Source: Clostridiaceae bacterium
Lineage (GTDB): Bacteria; Bacillota; Clostridia; Clostridiales; Clostridiaceae
Direction: 5' to 3'
Assembly (NCBI GenBank): GCA_902363375.1
Contig: CABIZX010000001.1
Coordinates: forward strand, 1,240,001-1,304,000
DNA length: 64,000 bases
Below, in pieces: positions 52,515 through 61,560 of this stretch (its first letter is position 1; each line of letters opens with the position of its first letter). The notes beneath the pieces are model-generated. The model searched no databases, had not been told where the DNA came from, and was given only the letters and a program-made list of their open reading frames with translations. The translations under genes and the position numbers were made by a program.

Positions 52515-54380
52515 CTAGTCGATTAATTTTTCAAGTAAGGTATTACTTCTTTTAATGAAGCTAGCCATCTCATCAGCTTCTAACTGACCATGACTTATCA
52601 TAGCTAGACCATAGACATGGTTACAAATCTCATTAACTAATTCTTTCTTATTTTCATTTTTTACTATATTAAGTAATTTCTTAATTAATGGATTTGTATT
52701 ATTCACAACTAAAGTCTCTTCCTTAGGGAACATTGACATATCCCCTCCACCAAACATTACACTCATTTCAGCCATTCTTCTAGATTGCTCTGATAAAGTA
52801 ATCATAGCAGGTGTTTCTTCAGCTTTAATAGGCTCTATAGAAATTTTTAGAGTTTCTTTATTTATAGCATTTTTAAATATCTCTTCCAACTGTTTATTTT
52901 CTTCTTCATTTTCATTTTTCACATCAGCCTTAAGTATTTCTGTTAAGTCAGAGTCAATTCTACTAAATTGTACACCTTCCTCCTTACTCTCAATTAAAGT
53001 AATAAAATGACTATCTAAAGTAGTGTTTAGAATTACTGCTTCTAAGCCATTGTCTTTTAGCATTTTAATATATTGAGATTGCTGTTTTTCATCATTAACA
53101 TAAATAACTTTCTTATCATGGTTTTCTTTATTATTTTCTAAATATTGTTTTAATGTTACATGCTCTCCATTAGTTGTCTTGAAAACTATTATATCTTTAA
53201 CCTTTTCATAAAACTTCTCATCTCTCAAGCATCCGTACTTGATAAATATATTTATATCTTTCCAGAAACCATTATATTCCGCTCTATGATTTTTAAATAA
53301 AGATGTAAGCTTATCTGCAACCTTATTTACAATATGTCTTGATACCTTTGCTACATTACTATCTTTTTGTAGAAAACTTCTTGACACATTTAAAGGAATA
53401 TCTTCACAATCAATAACGCCTTTTAGTAATAGCAAAAATTCTGGAATAACTTCTTTTATATTATCTGCAACGAATACTTGCTTATTATAAAGTTTTACTT
53501 CGCCTTCAACAGCTTCAAACTCGTGTTTTAATTTAGGGAAATATAGTATTCCTTTTAAATTGAATGGATAATCTACATTCATATGAATCCAGAATAAAGG
53601 ATCATTATATTCATTGAATACTTTCCTATAAAACTCTTTATATTCCTCATCTGTACAATCCTTTGGAGCTTTCATCCATAGAGGTTTAGTGTCATTTAAA
53701 GGAGTTTTTTCTATATCATTTTCTGAATTTGTATCTTCTTTTTTTGCATTTTCATCTATTAAATAAATCTCTACTGGGAAGAAGTTACAATGTTTCTTGA
53801 TTATTTCTCTTAATTTATAATAATCTAAAAATTCACTGCTATCCTCGCTTATATGTAATGTAACAGTAGTTCCTCTTACAGTTCTTTCAGAAGGTTCGAT
53901 TTCATATTCTGTACCACCATCACAGGTCCATTTAACAGCTTCTGCCCCTTCTTTATAAGATAAGGTATCAATTTCAACTTTTTCAGATACCATAAAAGCT
54001 GAATAGAATCCTAGTCCAAAATGTCCTATTATTCCTTTACCTTCATCGATTTTATCCTTATATTTAGCTAAAAACTCCTCTGCCCCTGAAAAAGCCACTT
54101 GATTAATATATTTTTTTACTTCTTCCGCATCCATTCCTATACCATTATCAATAAACTTTATAGTTTTTTTATCTTTATTTAAGGATACAGTAACTTCATA
54201 CTTTTCTTCTTCTATCTTAGCTTCTCCAAAGGTTACTAATCTCTCTAGCTTATTAATAGCGTCACAGCCATTACTGACAAGCTCTCTTACAAATATATCC
54301 TTGTCAGAGTATAGCCATTTTTTTATAATAGGCATTATATTTTCCGTATGAATTGAAATGTTTCCATTCTCTTTAAGCAT
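52515..54380 (-). CDS. htpG: Molecular chaperone HtpG (Hsp90)
   Basis: 621 aa, standard for HtpG. The GHKL ATPase N-domain shows FVRELVSNGCDAINKL, IKFIDNGIGMDAEEV and GIIGHFGLGFYSAFMVS; the middle domain has LNVSRSFLQKDSNVAKV with the conserved NVSRE-type loop (here NVSRS). The C-terminal dimerisation domain is complete. It helps fold client proteins under stress. AAGGAGAG lies before the ATG. It is monocistronic; no CIRCE or HrcA-type repeat was seen upstream. Confidence 0.93.
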   Translation of the reverse strand: MLKENGNISIHTENIMPIIKKWLYSDKDIFVRELVSNGCDAINKLERLVTFGEAKIEEEKYEVTVSLNKDKKTIKFIDNGIGMDAEEVKKYINQVAFSGAEEFLAKYKDKIDEGKGIIGHFGLGFYSAFMVSEKVEIDTLSYKEGAEAVKWTCDGGTEYEIEPSERTVRGTTVTLHISEDSSEFLDYYKLREIIKKHCNFFPVEIYLIDENAKKEDTNSENDIEKTPLNDTKPLWMKAPKDCTDEEYKEFYRKVFNEYNDPLFWIHMNVDYPFNLKGILYFPKLKHEFEAVEGEVKLYNKQVFVADNIKEVIPEFLLLLKGVIDCEDIPLNVSRSFLQKDSNVAKVSRHIVNKVADKLTSLFKNHRAEYNGFWKDINIFIKYGCLRDEKFYEKVKDIIVFKTTNGEHVTLKQYLENNKENHDKKVIYVNDEKQQSQYIKMLKDNGLEAVILNTTLDSHFITLIESKEEGVQFSRIDSDLTEILKADVKNENEEENKQLEEIFKNAINKETLKISIEPIKAEETPAMITLSEQSRRMAEMSVMFGGGDMSMFPKEETLVVNNTNPLIKKLLNIVKNENKKELVNEICNHVYGLAMISHGQLEADEMASFIKRSNTLLEKLID

Positions 54381-54432
54381 ATATATCTCTCCTTTAAAAT
54401 ATAAAAATAATAATTTCTTCCTATGACCAATA

Positions 54433-54470
54433 TAAGTATAATAATTTTAATATAAAAATTATTATACTTA
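54433..54470. terminator. Palindromic terminator upstream of htpG
   Basis: TAAGTATAATAATTTT and its complement form a 16-bp stem with a short AT loop. It lies downstream of the 140-aa acidic gene. Confidence 0.75.
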
Positions 54471-54545
54471 TCCGTACAAAATATTTTATACCCAATTTCG
54501 TACAAAATAAAGAATATATTGTAAACTTTTTATGAAAATATTACT

Positions 54546-54968
54546 TTACTCTGCTTGTGTTAATAACCTTTTCATTATATCTCTTAATTTTCTTTCTTCG
54601 AGCTCATCATTGCCAATAATAACAATTACCTTTATATCATTGTCTGATTGATCCCATTTATATGCCTTTGCATCTATAATAGCTTCCTCTGGAATAAACT
54701 CTTCCATGTCTAAAGCCATTTCTTCTGCCAGGCTGAGATACTCATCAAAAAGATCATCCTCTTCTATTTCATTTAGATTAAAATCATCGTACTCCTCTTC
54801 TATAATTTCATTTAAAGTTAAAACTGGTACACTTAAGCAAAATGCATGAACATCTTCCCTTTTAGTTCCCTTTGTCATATCTTTAATGACTTTAAAATCC
54901 GACTTACTCTCTATTATCTCTTTCATCTCATTATTATGAATTACATTATCACCAAATAATACATACAT
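54546..54968 (-). CDS. Acidic hypothetical protein, 140 aa
   Basis: MYVLFGDNVIHNNEMKEIIESKS then a strongly acidic middle (EEEYDDFNLNEIEEDDLFDEYLSL) and IKVIVIIGNDELEERKLRDIMKRLL. No family recognised. ATG 54968 follows AGGAGATGATAAA; the longer frame from 55016 includes this site. The acidity suggests a protein- or nucleic-acid-mimicking or regulatory role, but this is unproven. Confidence 0.55.
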   Translation of the reverse strand: MYVLFGDNVIHNNEMKEIIESKSDFKVIKDMTKGTKREDVHAFCLSVPVLTLNEIIEEEYDDFNLNEIEEDDLFDEYLSLAEEMALDMEEFIPEEAIIDAKAYKWDQSDNDIKVIVIIGNDELEERKLRDIMKRLLTQAE

Positions 54969-55051
54969 TTTATCATCTCCTGTTAATTTATTAATAGCTA
55001 TTATAATACTTTCCAAATTATTATAATAATTGATAACTTTATAAGTTAAAT

Positions 55052-55089
55052 TAAACTTCAGAGATAGTTATAGCCATCTCTGAAGTTTA
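55052..55089. terminator. Palindromic terminator
   Basis: TAAACTTCAGAGAT and ATCTCTGAAGTTTA form a perfect 14-bp stem around a 10-base loop. It lies downstream of the hydrogenase operon, though 375 bases away. Confidence 0.8.
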
Positions 55090-55465
55090 GTTTCCATTAA
55101 TATTCAAATTATTATATCATATATATAAACTAAAATTAACAGTTAAGTAATAATTCTATATAAAATTCTATATTTTTATCTACTAATATATAAAATACGT
55201 CAGAAGTAAGCTTATCACATATCTTTTAGCATACACTCTAATTCATGTTTGAACTTTTAATGCTAGCTTTTTAACATCTAAATATAACTTATCCGTAGAC
55301 CACATAAATTTATAAGAGCTACGACATTATTCTTTAGGGGTACAAAGCTTATTTCAGCACGAACTTTAAAGGACATCCACCAATATTCTCATAGCCTGTA
55401 TATATTATAACTGTAATTTTCAACAGAGCCATGATAATATAGATTACTCATCACTAATTAATAGA
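55090..55465. other. Non-coding gap downstream of the hydrogenase operon, possible IS remnant
   Basis: No gene is open here, yet the 55200-55430 part is richer in G/C than the usual AT-rich spacers. On the minus strand it begins GGCTCTGTTGAAAATT (55430-55415), which resembles the terminal repeat of IS6-type elements (GGTTCTGTTGCAAA). Short peptide-like stretches follow (GYENIGGCPLKFVLK; MWSTDKLYLDVKKLALKVQT), each ended by a stop. I read it as a decayed mobile-element or gene fragment, without being able to prove it. Confidence 0.3.
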
Positions 55466-55714
55466 TTACTTTGCTCTTGGTAATATCTCTTTTTTGAAGA
55501 AACTCTTTGCTGTTAATCCTGATACACTGTAGACTTCTCCATTATCAATTTTTACAGATACAGCATCAGAACAGTGACCTAAACAGAATACCGCCTTTAA
55601 TTCTACTTTATCAGATAGATCATGTTCCTCAATCATTTGTTGAAATGCATTTATAACATTATAAGATCCCTTAACATGACAGGCACTACCTATACAAACA
55701 CTCACATTTACCAC
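55466..55714 (-). CDS. Small thioredoxin-like [2Fe-2S] ferredoxin
   Basis: 82 aa, GTG start with GGGAG upstream. It is made of one thioredoxin-like ferredoxin domain with the four-Cys pattern CIGSACHVKGS...FCLGHCSD, as in the C-terminal half of NuoE/HydC. It follows hydA by five bases and is clearly the last gene of the hydrogenase operon. It may be a fourth subunit or an extra electron carrier; small subunits of this sort accompany some clostridial HydABC complexes. Confidence 0.82.
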   Translation of the reverse strand: MVNVSVCIGSACHVKGSYNVINAFQQMIEEHDLSDKVELKAVFCLGHCSDAVSVKIDNGEVYSVSGLTAKSFFKKEILPRAK

Positions 55715-55719
55715 AGCAC

Positions 55720-57408
55720 TTACTCCCTTCTATTATAGTTCACATGCAATAATTTATGAACTTTTCCCTTTAATAACCCTGAATAAAGTGACATCATTAC
55801 GGGATTTTCCTCTGAGCGTTTAAGGCTACTCATCTTATCTGCTGCATATAATCCTTCTCCACGTTTTTGTTTTCCTTCTGACATTGTAAATGGTTGACCT
55901 GCTCCACCTACACATCCTCCAGGACAAGCCATAACTTCAATAAAATCATAGTGTACTTCTCCAGATTTTATCTTTCTTACAAGTTCATCAGCGTTTTTAA
56001 GGCCACTAACTATAGCAATCTTTAATTCTCTATCACCTACATTTATACTAGTTTCCTTCACTCCTGACATTCCTCTCACTCCATTAAAAGCAATAGAACG
56101 TAATGTAGATACTGATTTGTCATCTAAAACTCTTCTTAAAACTGCCTCTGTAACTCCACCAGTAACTCCAAATATAACTCCAGCACCACTACTAACTCCA
56201 AATGGCATATCAACAGCTTCTGGTTCTATTTCTGAAAATACAATTCCAGATTCCTTTATCATTGATATAAGTTCTTGAGTAGTTATAACATAGTCTACGT
56301 CTTTTATATCATTAACTTCGAATTCTTCTCTATTAGCCTCAAACTTCTTAGCTGTACAAGGCATTATAGCAACACTTACTATTCTTCTATTGGAGTGACT
56401 ATAGTGTTCCTTTAAAACAGACCCAAACATCTGCATAGGGGACTTACATGTGGAAATATTACTCATTAGTTCTGGATAATTTTTTTCTACATAGTTAACC
56501 CAAGCTGGACAACAAGAAGTAAATAAAGGAAGCTTATCATTATTTTCTAATCTTGCAAGAAACTCTCCTGTCTCTTCTAATACTGTAAGGTCAGCTCCAG
56601 TAGATGTATCGAATACTTCGTCAAAGCCCATTCTCTTTAATGCTCCAACAATTTTACCCATTACATTTTCTCCATCTTTTTGCCCAAGTTCTTCACTAAT
56701 TCCAACTCTCACAGCTGGAGCTATCTGTACTACTACTTTGGTGTTCTTGTCGCTTAATTCCTTCCACAGCTTTTGAGTATCATTTTTTACTACTATAGCG
56801 CCTGTAGGACAGACTGCTGCACATTGACCACAACCTACACAATTTGATTCTCCAATAGGTCTATCAAATACTGTACCTACAGTCATTTCTGCCCCCCTTT
56901 TTAAGAAGTCAATAGCTCCAACATTTTGAACTTCATTACACATTCTAACGCAGTCACCACAAAGGATGCACTTACTTTTATCTCTTACTATACATAAAGA
57001 TGAATTATCTAATTCACTCTTTTCAGCGGTATTGTTAAATCTTATATCCTTAATTCCAAATCGTTGAGCTAAATCTTGTAGCTTGCAATGTGTATTTTTT
57101 TCGCAAGTAGTACAGTCTCTACAGTGATTTGAAAGTAATAATTCTAATATATTTTTTCTATATTTTCTTAATCTAGGAGTATTAGTGTACACTTCCATGC
57201 CAGCCTTTGGTGGTGTAGAACATGCAGCTTCAATACCTCCCCATTTATTTTCAACCATACACATACGACAAGCTCCATATACAGAAAGCTCTGAATAGTA
57301 ACAGAAGGTTGGTAAATCTATGCCTGCTTTTCTAATAAGCTCTAGAATATTTTTTTCTCCCTTTATCTCTACTGGGATGTTATCTATAATCATAAACTGT
57401 TCATTCAT
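55720..57408 (-). CDS. hydA: [FeFe] hydrogenase catalytic subunit HydA (NADH-dependent, group A)
   Basis: 562 aa. In order: plant-type [2Fe-2S] (C36, C47, C50, C63), a His-Cys3 [4Fe-4S] site (H95-CRDCTTCEKNTHC), a two-cluster ferredoxin (CILCGDCVRMC and CVGCGQCAAVCP), then the H-cluster domain. The signatures are FTSCCPAWV (296-304), MPCTAKKFE (349-357) and EVMACPGGCVGGAGQP, all canonical for group A. With HydB and HydC it forms the trimeric bifurcating hydrogenase that couples H2 to NAD(H) plus ferredoxin in the cytoplasm. Maturases HydE, HydF and HydG are not in the window. AGGAGG lies before the ATG. Confidence 0.93.
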   Translation of the reverse strand: MNEQFMIIDNIPVEIKGEKNILELIRKAGIDLPTFCYYSELSVYGACRMCMVENKWGGIEAACSTPPKAGMEVYTNTPRLRKYRKNILELLLSNHCRDCTTCEKNTHCKLQDLAQRFGIKDIRFNNTAEKSELDNSSLCIVRDKSKCILCGDCVRMCNEVQNVGAIDFLKRGAEMTVGTVFDRPIGESNCVGCGQCAAVCPTGAIVVKNDTQKLWKELSDKNTKVVVQIAPAVRVGISEELGQKDGENVMGKIVGALKRMGFDEVFDTSTGADLTVLEETGEFLARLENNDKLPLFTSCCPAWVNYVEKNYPELMSNISTCKSPMQMFGSVLKEHYSHSNRRIVSVAIMPCTAKKFEANREEFEVNDIKDVDYVITTQELISMIKESGIVFSEIEPEAVDMPFGVSSGAGVIFGVTGGVTEAVLRRVLDDKSVSTLRSIAFNGVRGMSGVKETSINVGDRELKIAIVSGLKNADELVRKIKSGEVHYDFIEVMACPGGCVGGAGQPFTMSEGKQKRGEGLYAADKMSSLKRSEENPVMMSLYSGLLKGKVHKLLHVNYNRRE

Positions 57409-57412
57409 TGTA

Positions 57413-59287
57413 TTAATCCTCCTTTATAGCTTTAAAGGCACAAGCTTCAACACAGGCACCACATTTAATGCATTTGTTCTTGTCAATTATAAAACTTTCC
57501 TTTATCTTACCTGAAATGGCACCCACTGGACAGATTCTTGAACATTTTGAACAACCTTTACAAAGATCTGCTTCTATAAATATAGTTTTTAGCTTTTGGC
57601 ATGTTTTTGTTGGACATTTTTTATCAATAATATGAGCTTCATACTCACTACGAAAATTATTAATAGTACTTACCACTGGAAAAGCTGCCGTTTTTCCTAA
57701 ACCACATAGTGCAGTAGAAGATATAGTGTCTGCAAGCTCTAATAATAAATCGATATCTTCAAGTTCACCTTTACCAGCTACAATTCTCTCTAGAATTTCA
57801 AGCATTCTCTTAGTACCTTCACGGCATGGTATACACTTACCGCAAGATTCATTTTGAGTGAAGTTCATAAAGAATCTTGCTACTTCTACCATGCAGGTAT
57901 TTTCATCCATAACAACAAGTCCACCTGAACCTATCATAGCTCCAGCTTTCTTTAATGAATCAAAATCTAGTGGTAAATCTAAGTGTTCCTTTGTTAAGCA
58001 TCCACCTGAAGGTCCTCCAATTTGAACAGCTTTGAATTCTGCACCATCCCTTATTCCTCCACCAATATCAAATATTATTTCTCTTAGAGTTGTACCCATT
58101 GGAACCTCAATAAGTCCTGTATTTTCAATATTTCCTGTCAATGCAAAAGCTTTTGTTCCATTATTTTTTTCTGGTCCTATATCTCTATACCAAGCAGCAC
58201 CTTTTTCAATTACTATAGGAACATTAGCAAAGGTCTCTACGTTATTAAGTACAGTTGGTTTCCCAAATAATCCTTGTTCCACAGTTCTTGGTGGCTTAAC
58301 TCTAGGCATACCTCTTTTTCCTTCAATAGAAGCTGTAAGTGCACTTCCCTCTCCACATACAAAGGCACCAGCACCTTTATTAATTTTTATATCCATGCTA
58401 AAATCTGTACCTAGAATATTCTCTCCTAATATTCCATACTTTTTAGCTTCTTCTATAGCATTTTTCAATCTATTTACAGCAAGAGGATATTCAGCACGAA
58501 CATATATATATCCTTCATGTGCTCCACAAGCTATCGCTGCAATCATCATTCCTTCTATAACTCTATGCGGGTCTCCCTCCATTATACTTCTATCCATGAA
58601 GGCACCTGGATCTCCCTCATCTCCATTGCAAACAATGTATTTTTCTTCTTCAGTTTGGCGTTTTACTTGAGACCATTTACGACCAGTTGGGAATCCACCG
58701 CCTCCACGTCCTCTTAAATTAGAATCATCAATTTCTTTTATAATCTCATCTGAAGTCATATCAAATAAAACTTTCTCTAACGCAGAATATCCACCTATAG
58801 CAAAATATTCTTCTATAGATGTAGAATCAATATGACCACAATGTTCCAATGCTAATCTAGTTTGTTTTTTATAGAAAGGTATTTCTTCTTGAGTTTTATA
58901 AATTTTATTATCTTTCTTATACGCTAATCTTTCTACACACTCACCAGAGAGAATTGTTTTATTTATAATTTCCTCACAATCCTGTGGTTTTACCTTTATG
59001 TACAAGTATCCCCAAGGCTCAACTCTTACAAGAGGTCCCATCTCACAGAATCCGTGACAACCACTCTTTTTAATTCCAACAGATTTATCATGAGGTTCTT
59101 TCTCTAGTTTAACCTCACATCTTATGTCTTTTTCCTTCATTATCCTTACAAACTCATCATATATATCTAATGCACCACCCGCTATGCAACCAGTACCTGA
59201 ACATACAAGAATTTTAACTTTTTCATTTTTAAAACTATCTTTATAGATATTTCTTATATCAATTAAATCCTGTCTATTAAGAAGCAT
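57413..59287 (-). CDS. hydB: Hydrogenase subunit HydB (NuoF-like, NADH and FMN-binding)
   Basis: 624 aa. An N-terminal thioredoxin-like ferredoxin domain (CSGTGCIAGGAL...GCHGFCEMGP) precedes the NuoF core: RGRGGGGFPTGRKW (NADH/FMN binding), CNGDEGDPGAFMDRSIMEGDPH, GAGAYVCGE-type motif (GAGAFVCGEGSAL), and the SLBB domain with the [4Fe-4S] loop ESCGKCIPCREGTKRM. The C-terminus carries two ferredoxin clusters (CKGCSKCSRICP, CIKCGACVEACA). This domain order is that of bifurcating HydB. It overlaps nothing and follows hydC by one base. Confidence 0.93.
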   Translation of the reverse strand: MLLNRQDLIDIRNIYKDSFKNEKVKILVCSGTGCIAGGALDIYDEFVRIMKEKDIRCEVKLEKEPHDKSVGIKKSGCHGFCEMGPLVRVEPWGYLYIKVKPQDCEEIINKTILSGECVERLAYKKDNKIYKTQEEIPFYKKQTRLALEHCGHIDSTSIEEYFAIGGYSALEKVLFDMTSDEIIKEIDDSNLRGRGGGGFPTGRKWSQVKRQTEEEKYIVCNGDEGDPGAFMDRSIMEGDPHRVIEGMMIAAIACGAHEGYIYVRAEYPLAVNRLKNAIEEAKKYGILGENILGTDFSMDIKINKGAGAFVCGEGSALTASIEGKRGMPRVKPPRTVEQGLFGKPTVLNNVETFANVPIVIEKGAAWYRDIGPEKNNGTKAFALTGNIENTGLIEVPMGTTLREIIFDIGGGIRDGAEFKAVQIGGPSGGCLTKEHLDLPLDFDSLKKAGAMIGSGGLVVMDENTCMVEVARFFMNFTQNESCGKCIPCREGTKRMLEILERIVAGKGELEDIDLLLELADTISSTALCGLGKTAAFPVVSTINNFRSEYEAHIIDKKCPTKTCQKLKTIFIEADLCKGCSKCSRICPVGAISGKIKESFIIDKNKCIKCGACVEACAFKAIKED

Positions 59288-59288
59288 A

Positions 59289-59765
59289 CTATTTGTCCTC
59301 CTTAAGAATTTCTAAAAGTTCTACTGCCTTCTCAGGAGTCATAGCTCCGTGAACCTTATCATTAACAGTTATTGCTGGTGCTAATCCACAAGCTCCAAGA
59401 CATGAAACCGTTTCCACTGTAAACATTAAATCATCTGTAGTAACTTTGTTTTCTGAAAGATTCAATTGACTTCGTAGTTTTTCTAATATTGGTATAGATT
59501 TTCTTACATGACATGCTGTTCCATCGCATATCTTTATCACATATTTTCCTTTTGGTTCTAGAGAAAAGTTTTCATAAAATGTAGCTACACTATAAATTTT
59601 AGCTTCACTAACATCTAATTTCTTAGCGAAATATGGAAATATTTCCTCTGGAAGATATCTATAGATTTCTTGAGTATCTTGTAATATGGCAATTATATTA
59701 GTAGAATTATACCCATGATTTTCCAGTATAAAATCTAACTGTGCATAATCAAATGATGTATTCAT
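59289..59765 (-). CDS. hydC: Hydrogenase subunit HydC (NuoE-like)
   Basis: 158 aa. A helical N-terminus (NSTNIIAILQDTQEIYRYLPEEIF) is followed by the NuoE thioredoxin-like [2Fe-2S] site CDGTACHVRKS...SCLGACGLAP. It is the first gene of the operon hydC-hydB-hydA-ferredoxin, with AGGGGGG before the ATG. It relays electrons between the flavin in HydB and the other clusters. Confidence 0.92.
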   Translation of the reverse strand: MNTSFDYAQLDFILENHGYNSTNIIAILQDTQEIYRYLPEEIFPYFAKKLDVSEAKIYSVATFYENFSLEPKGKYVIKICDGTACHVRKSIPILEKLRSQLNLSENKVTTDDLMFTVETVSCLGACGLAPAITVNDKVHGAMTPEKAVELLEILKEDK

Positions 59766-59981
59766 TGTTTTCCCCCCTACAATGCTTGTTAAATTATTAT
59801 CACAACTATATTCTATACTGAATTTTCGAATATTTCAATATAAAATAATAATTTATTTATATTGATTATATTTGCTATGGAATTTATAGAAGTAAATTAT
59901 ATACTTTAAATTCTTATGAAATTTTATCTTCAATCTAAAAAATTCTATAAATAGCTATAAAATTTTCTAAAAATACAATAA

Positions 59982-60027
59982 AAAGCAGATGATTTTAATT
60001 ATAAATAATATTAAAATCATCTACTTT
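59982..60027. terminator. Terminator after citXG
   Basis: AAAGCAGATGATTTTAAT pairs with ATTAAAATCATCTACTTT (one mismatch) around a 10-base loop; on the minus strand it lies 30 bases after the citXG stop. The remaining 59766-59981 stretch is the AT-rich hydC leader. Confidence 0.85.
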
Positions 60028-60056
60028 AATAATTTACATCTATATCATAGTAAAGT

Positions 60057-61448
60057 TTATGAAAAAAACTTTTTAGAATCTGTCAAAAATATAACTAATG
60101 CTAATAAGTCCGCTGAACCTCCTGGGCTTATATTTTCATCTATACACTGCTTTTCAAAATTATAAGCTGCCTTAATTCCTTCTTGTGTATTGAATCCACC
60201 TAATTGCAAAATTTCATTAGCATATCTCTGGACTTCATGAAGTTTTTCTATATTTTGTCTATATACAATAGTACTATCTTCCACACAGCTCATTAATTTA
60301 AGTAATATTTGCGAATAAAGATTATTACCTTTAAGAGTTGACTGTTCATAATAAGGTAATATTTCCTGGAAAATACTTGAAAGACCTTTTTTAACCTCTC
60401 CTCTTATTCCAGTAAATCCATATTTTAAATATAACTTTTCTCCATGAGTTAATTCTTTCTTTTTATCTACATTAGTAAAATCATCTAAAATATTTTCACA
60501 CATATTCTTTAGTATATTTTCAACTTCTTGGAAAGGCAATTTTTCATAAAGTGCTTTTCCTATAGCCGCAGCTACTATTCCTATTAGAAATATCATTCCT
60601 TTATGAGTGTTAACACCATTAGTAGCTTTAAACATTTCTTCTTCACATCTTATTCCTATATCTCTTATTGCCTCAAAAATATTTTTAGGTTTCTCATAGC
60701 TATATGCTATATTTACCATATCCTTTATAAATGGTGATATGACAAAGCTACTATCTAAAAATGTATAATAATCCATATCTCTGTGGGAACCCTTTGTGAT
60801 AGGTGAAACTAATCCAAAGGATGGCATTGTGGATACCTCTGCAATCATTGCCTTAAGAGCTAATTGAGAAATTTCATAGGCTAAATTATCCCTTTCATTT
60901 ACATAGCACAAATACTCTTCATACTTTTTAATAAAGTATTCTTTTATCTCATTTATACTATGACTTTGACTTCTAGAACACACTCTAGCATCTTCTTCAC
61001 ATAAAAAGCATCTTCTTGCCTTCAAGCCAATGTCGCTTCTAGATACTCCATGTAATGCTGGCATCATTGACTTAATATCATATATGTAGTACACATCTAA
61101 ATCTACACATCGTCCTAGTATATGATTTTCTTCTATATATATTAGTCTTTTCTTTACTTCATCATGATTAATATTAAATATAAAATGACCTATCATTCCC
61201 TCTTTATTCTTATATATTTCTTTATAAACTATATTTTTTCTATTAAACACATATATATCTTCACAAATTATATTAGCAATATTATCTGTAATATAATTTG
61301 ATTTTTCCAATCCTGGATAATTAACTCTTACAGTGGCAAGGGTGATTCCACCCTCAGTATCCCTAAGAAGTTGTTCCTGGTGAAATACTCTTTTTTCCCT
61401 GTGATTTAAAAATTCATTTATCTCTTCTATATCATTTATATTGCTCAT
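60057..61448 (-). CDS. citXG: Fused CitX-CitG (apo-citrate lyase phosphoribosyl-dephospho-CoA transferase / triphosphoribosyl-dephospho-CoA synthase)
   Basis: 463 aa, two joined enzymes. Residues ~1-170 are CitX (FLNHREKRVFHQEQLL, TLATVRVNYPGLEKSN, and RRCFLCEEDARVCSRSQSHS), and ~180-463 are CitG (the GSHRDMDYYTFLDSS motif, TNGVNTHKGMIFLIGIVAAAIG, and the end SPGGSADLLALVIFL). CitG makes the prosthetic group from ATP and dephospho-CoA; CitX attaches it to the acyl-carrier subunit CitD of citrate lyase. The fusion is known in some enterobacteria and Firmicutes. Citrate lyase subunits citDEF are not next to it here. The ribosome site is weak. Confidence 0.85.
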   Translation of the reverse strand: MSNINDIEEINEFLNHREKRVFHQEQLLRDTEGGITLATVRVNYPGLEKSNYITDNIANIICEDIYVFNRKNIVYKEIYKNKEGMIGHFIFNINHDEVKKRLIYIEENHILGRCVDLDVYYIYDIKSMMPALHGVSRSDIGLKARRCFLCEEDARVCSRSQSHSINEIKEYFIKKYEEYLCYVNERDNLAYEISQLALKAMIAEVSTMPSFGLVSPITKGSHRDMDYYTFLDSSFVISPFIKDMVNIAYSYEKPKNIFEAIRDIGIRCEEEMFKATNGVNTHKGMIFLIGIVAAAIGKALYEKLPFQEVENILKNMCENILDDFTNVDKKKELTHGEKLYLKYGFTGIRGEVKKGLSSIFQEILPYYEQSTLKGNNLYSQILLKLMSCVEDSTIVYRQNIEKLHEVQRYANEILQLGGFNTQEGIKAAYNFEKQCIDENISPGGSADLLALVIFLTDSKKFFS

Positions 61449-61560
61449 GTTAATGTAAGGATAGGAATTATTATCCTATCACCTTCCCCTTCCTTACTAA
61501 AATAAACTTAAATTAGTCAGATCACTTTTACAAATTATACTCCTTGCATAATATCAAAAT

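Noticed and set aside
58032..58717. Long plus-strand ORFs inside hydB
   Set aside because: They are reverse-frame shadows of a well-conserved gene, without ribosome sites.
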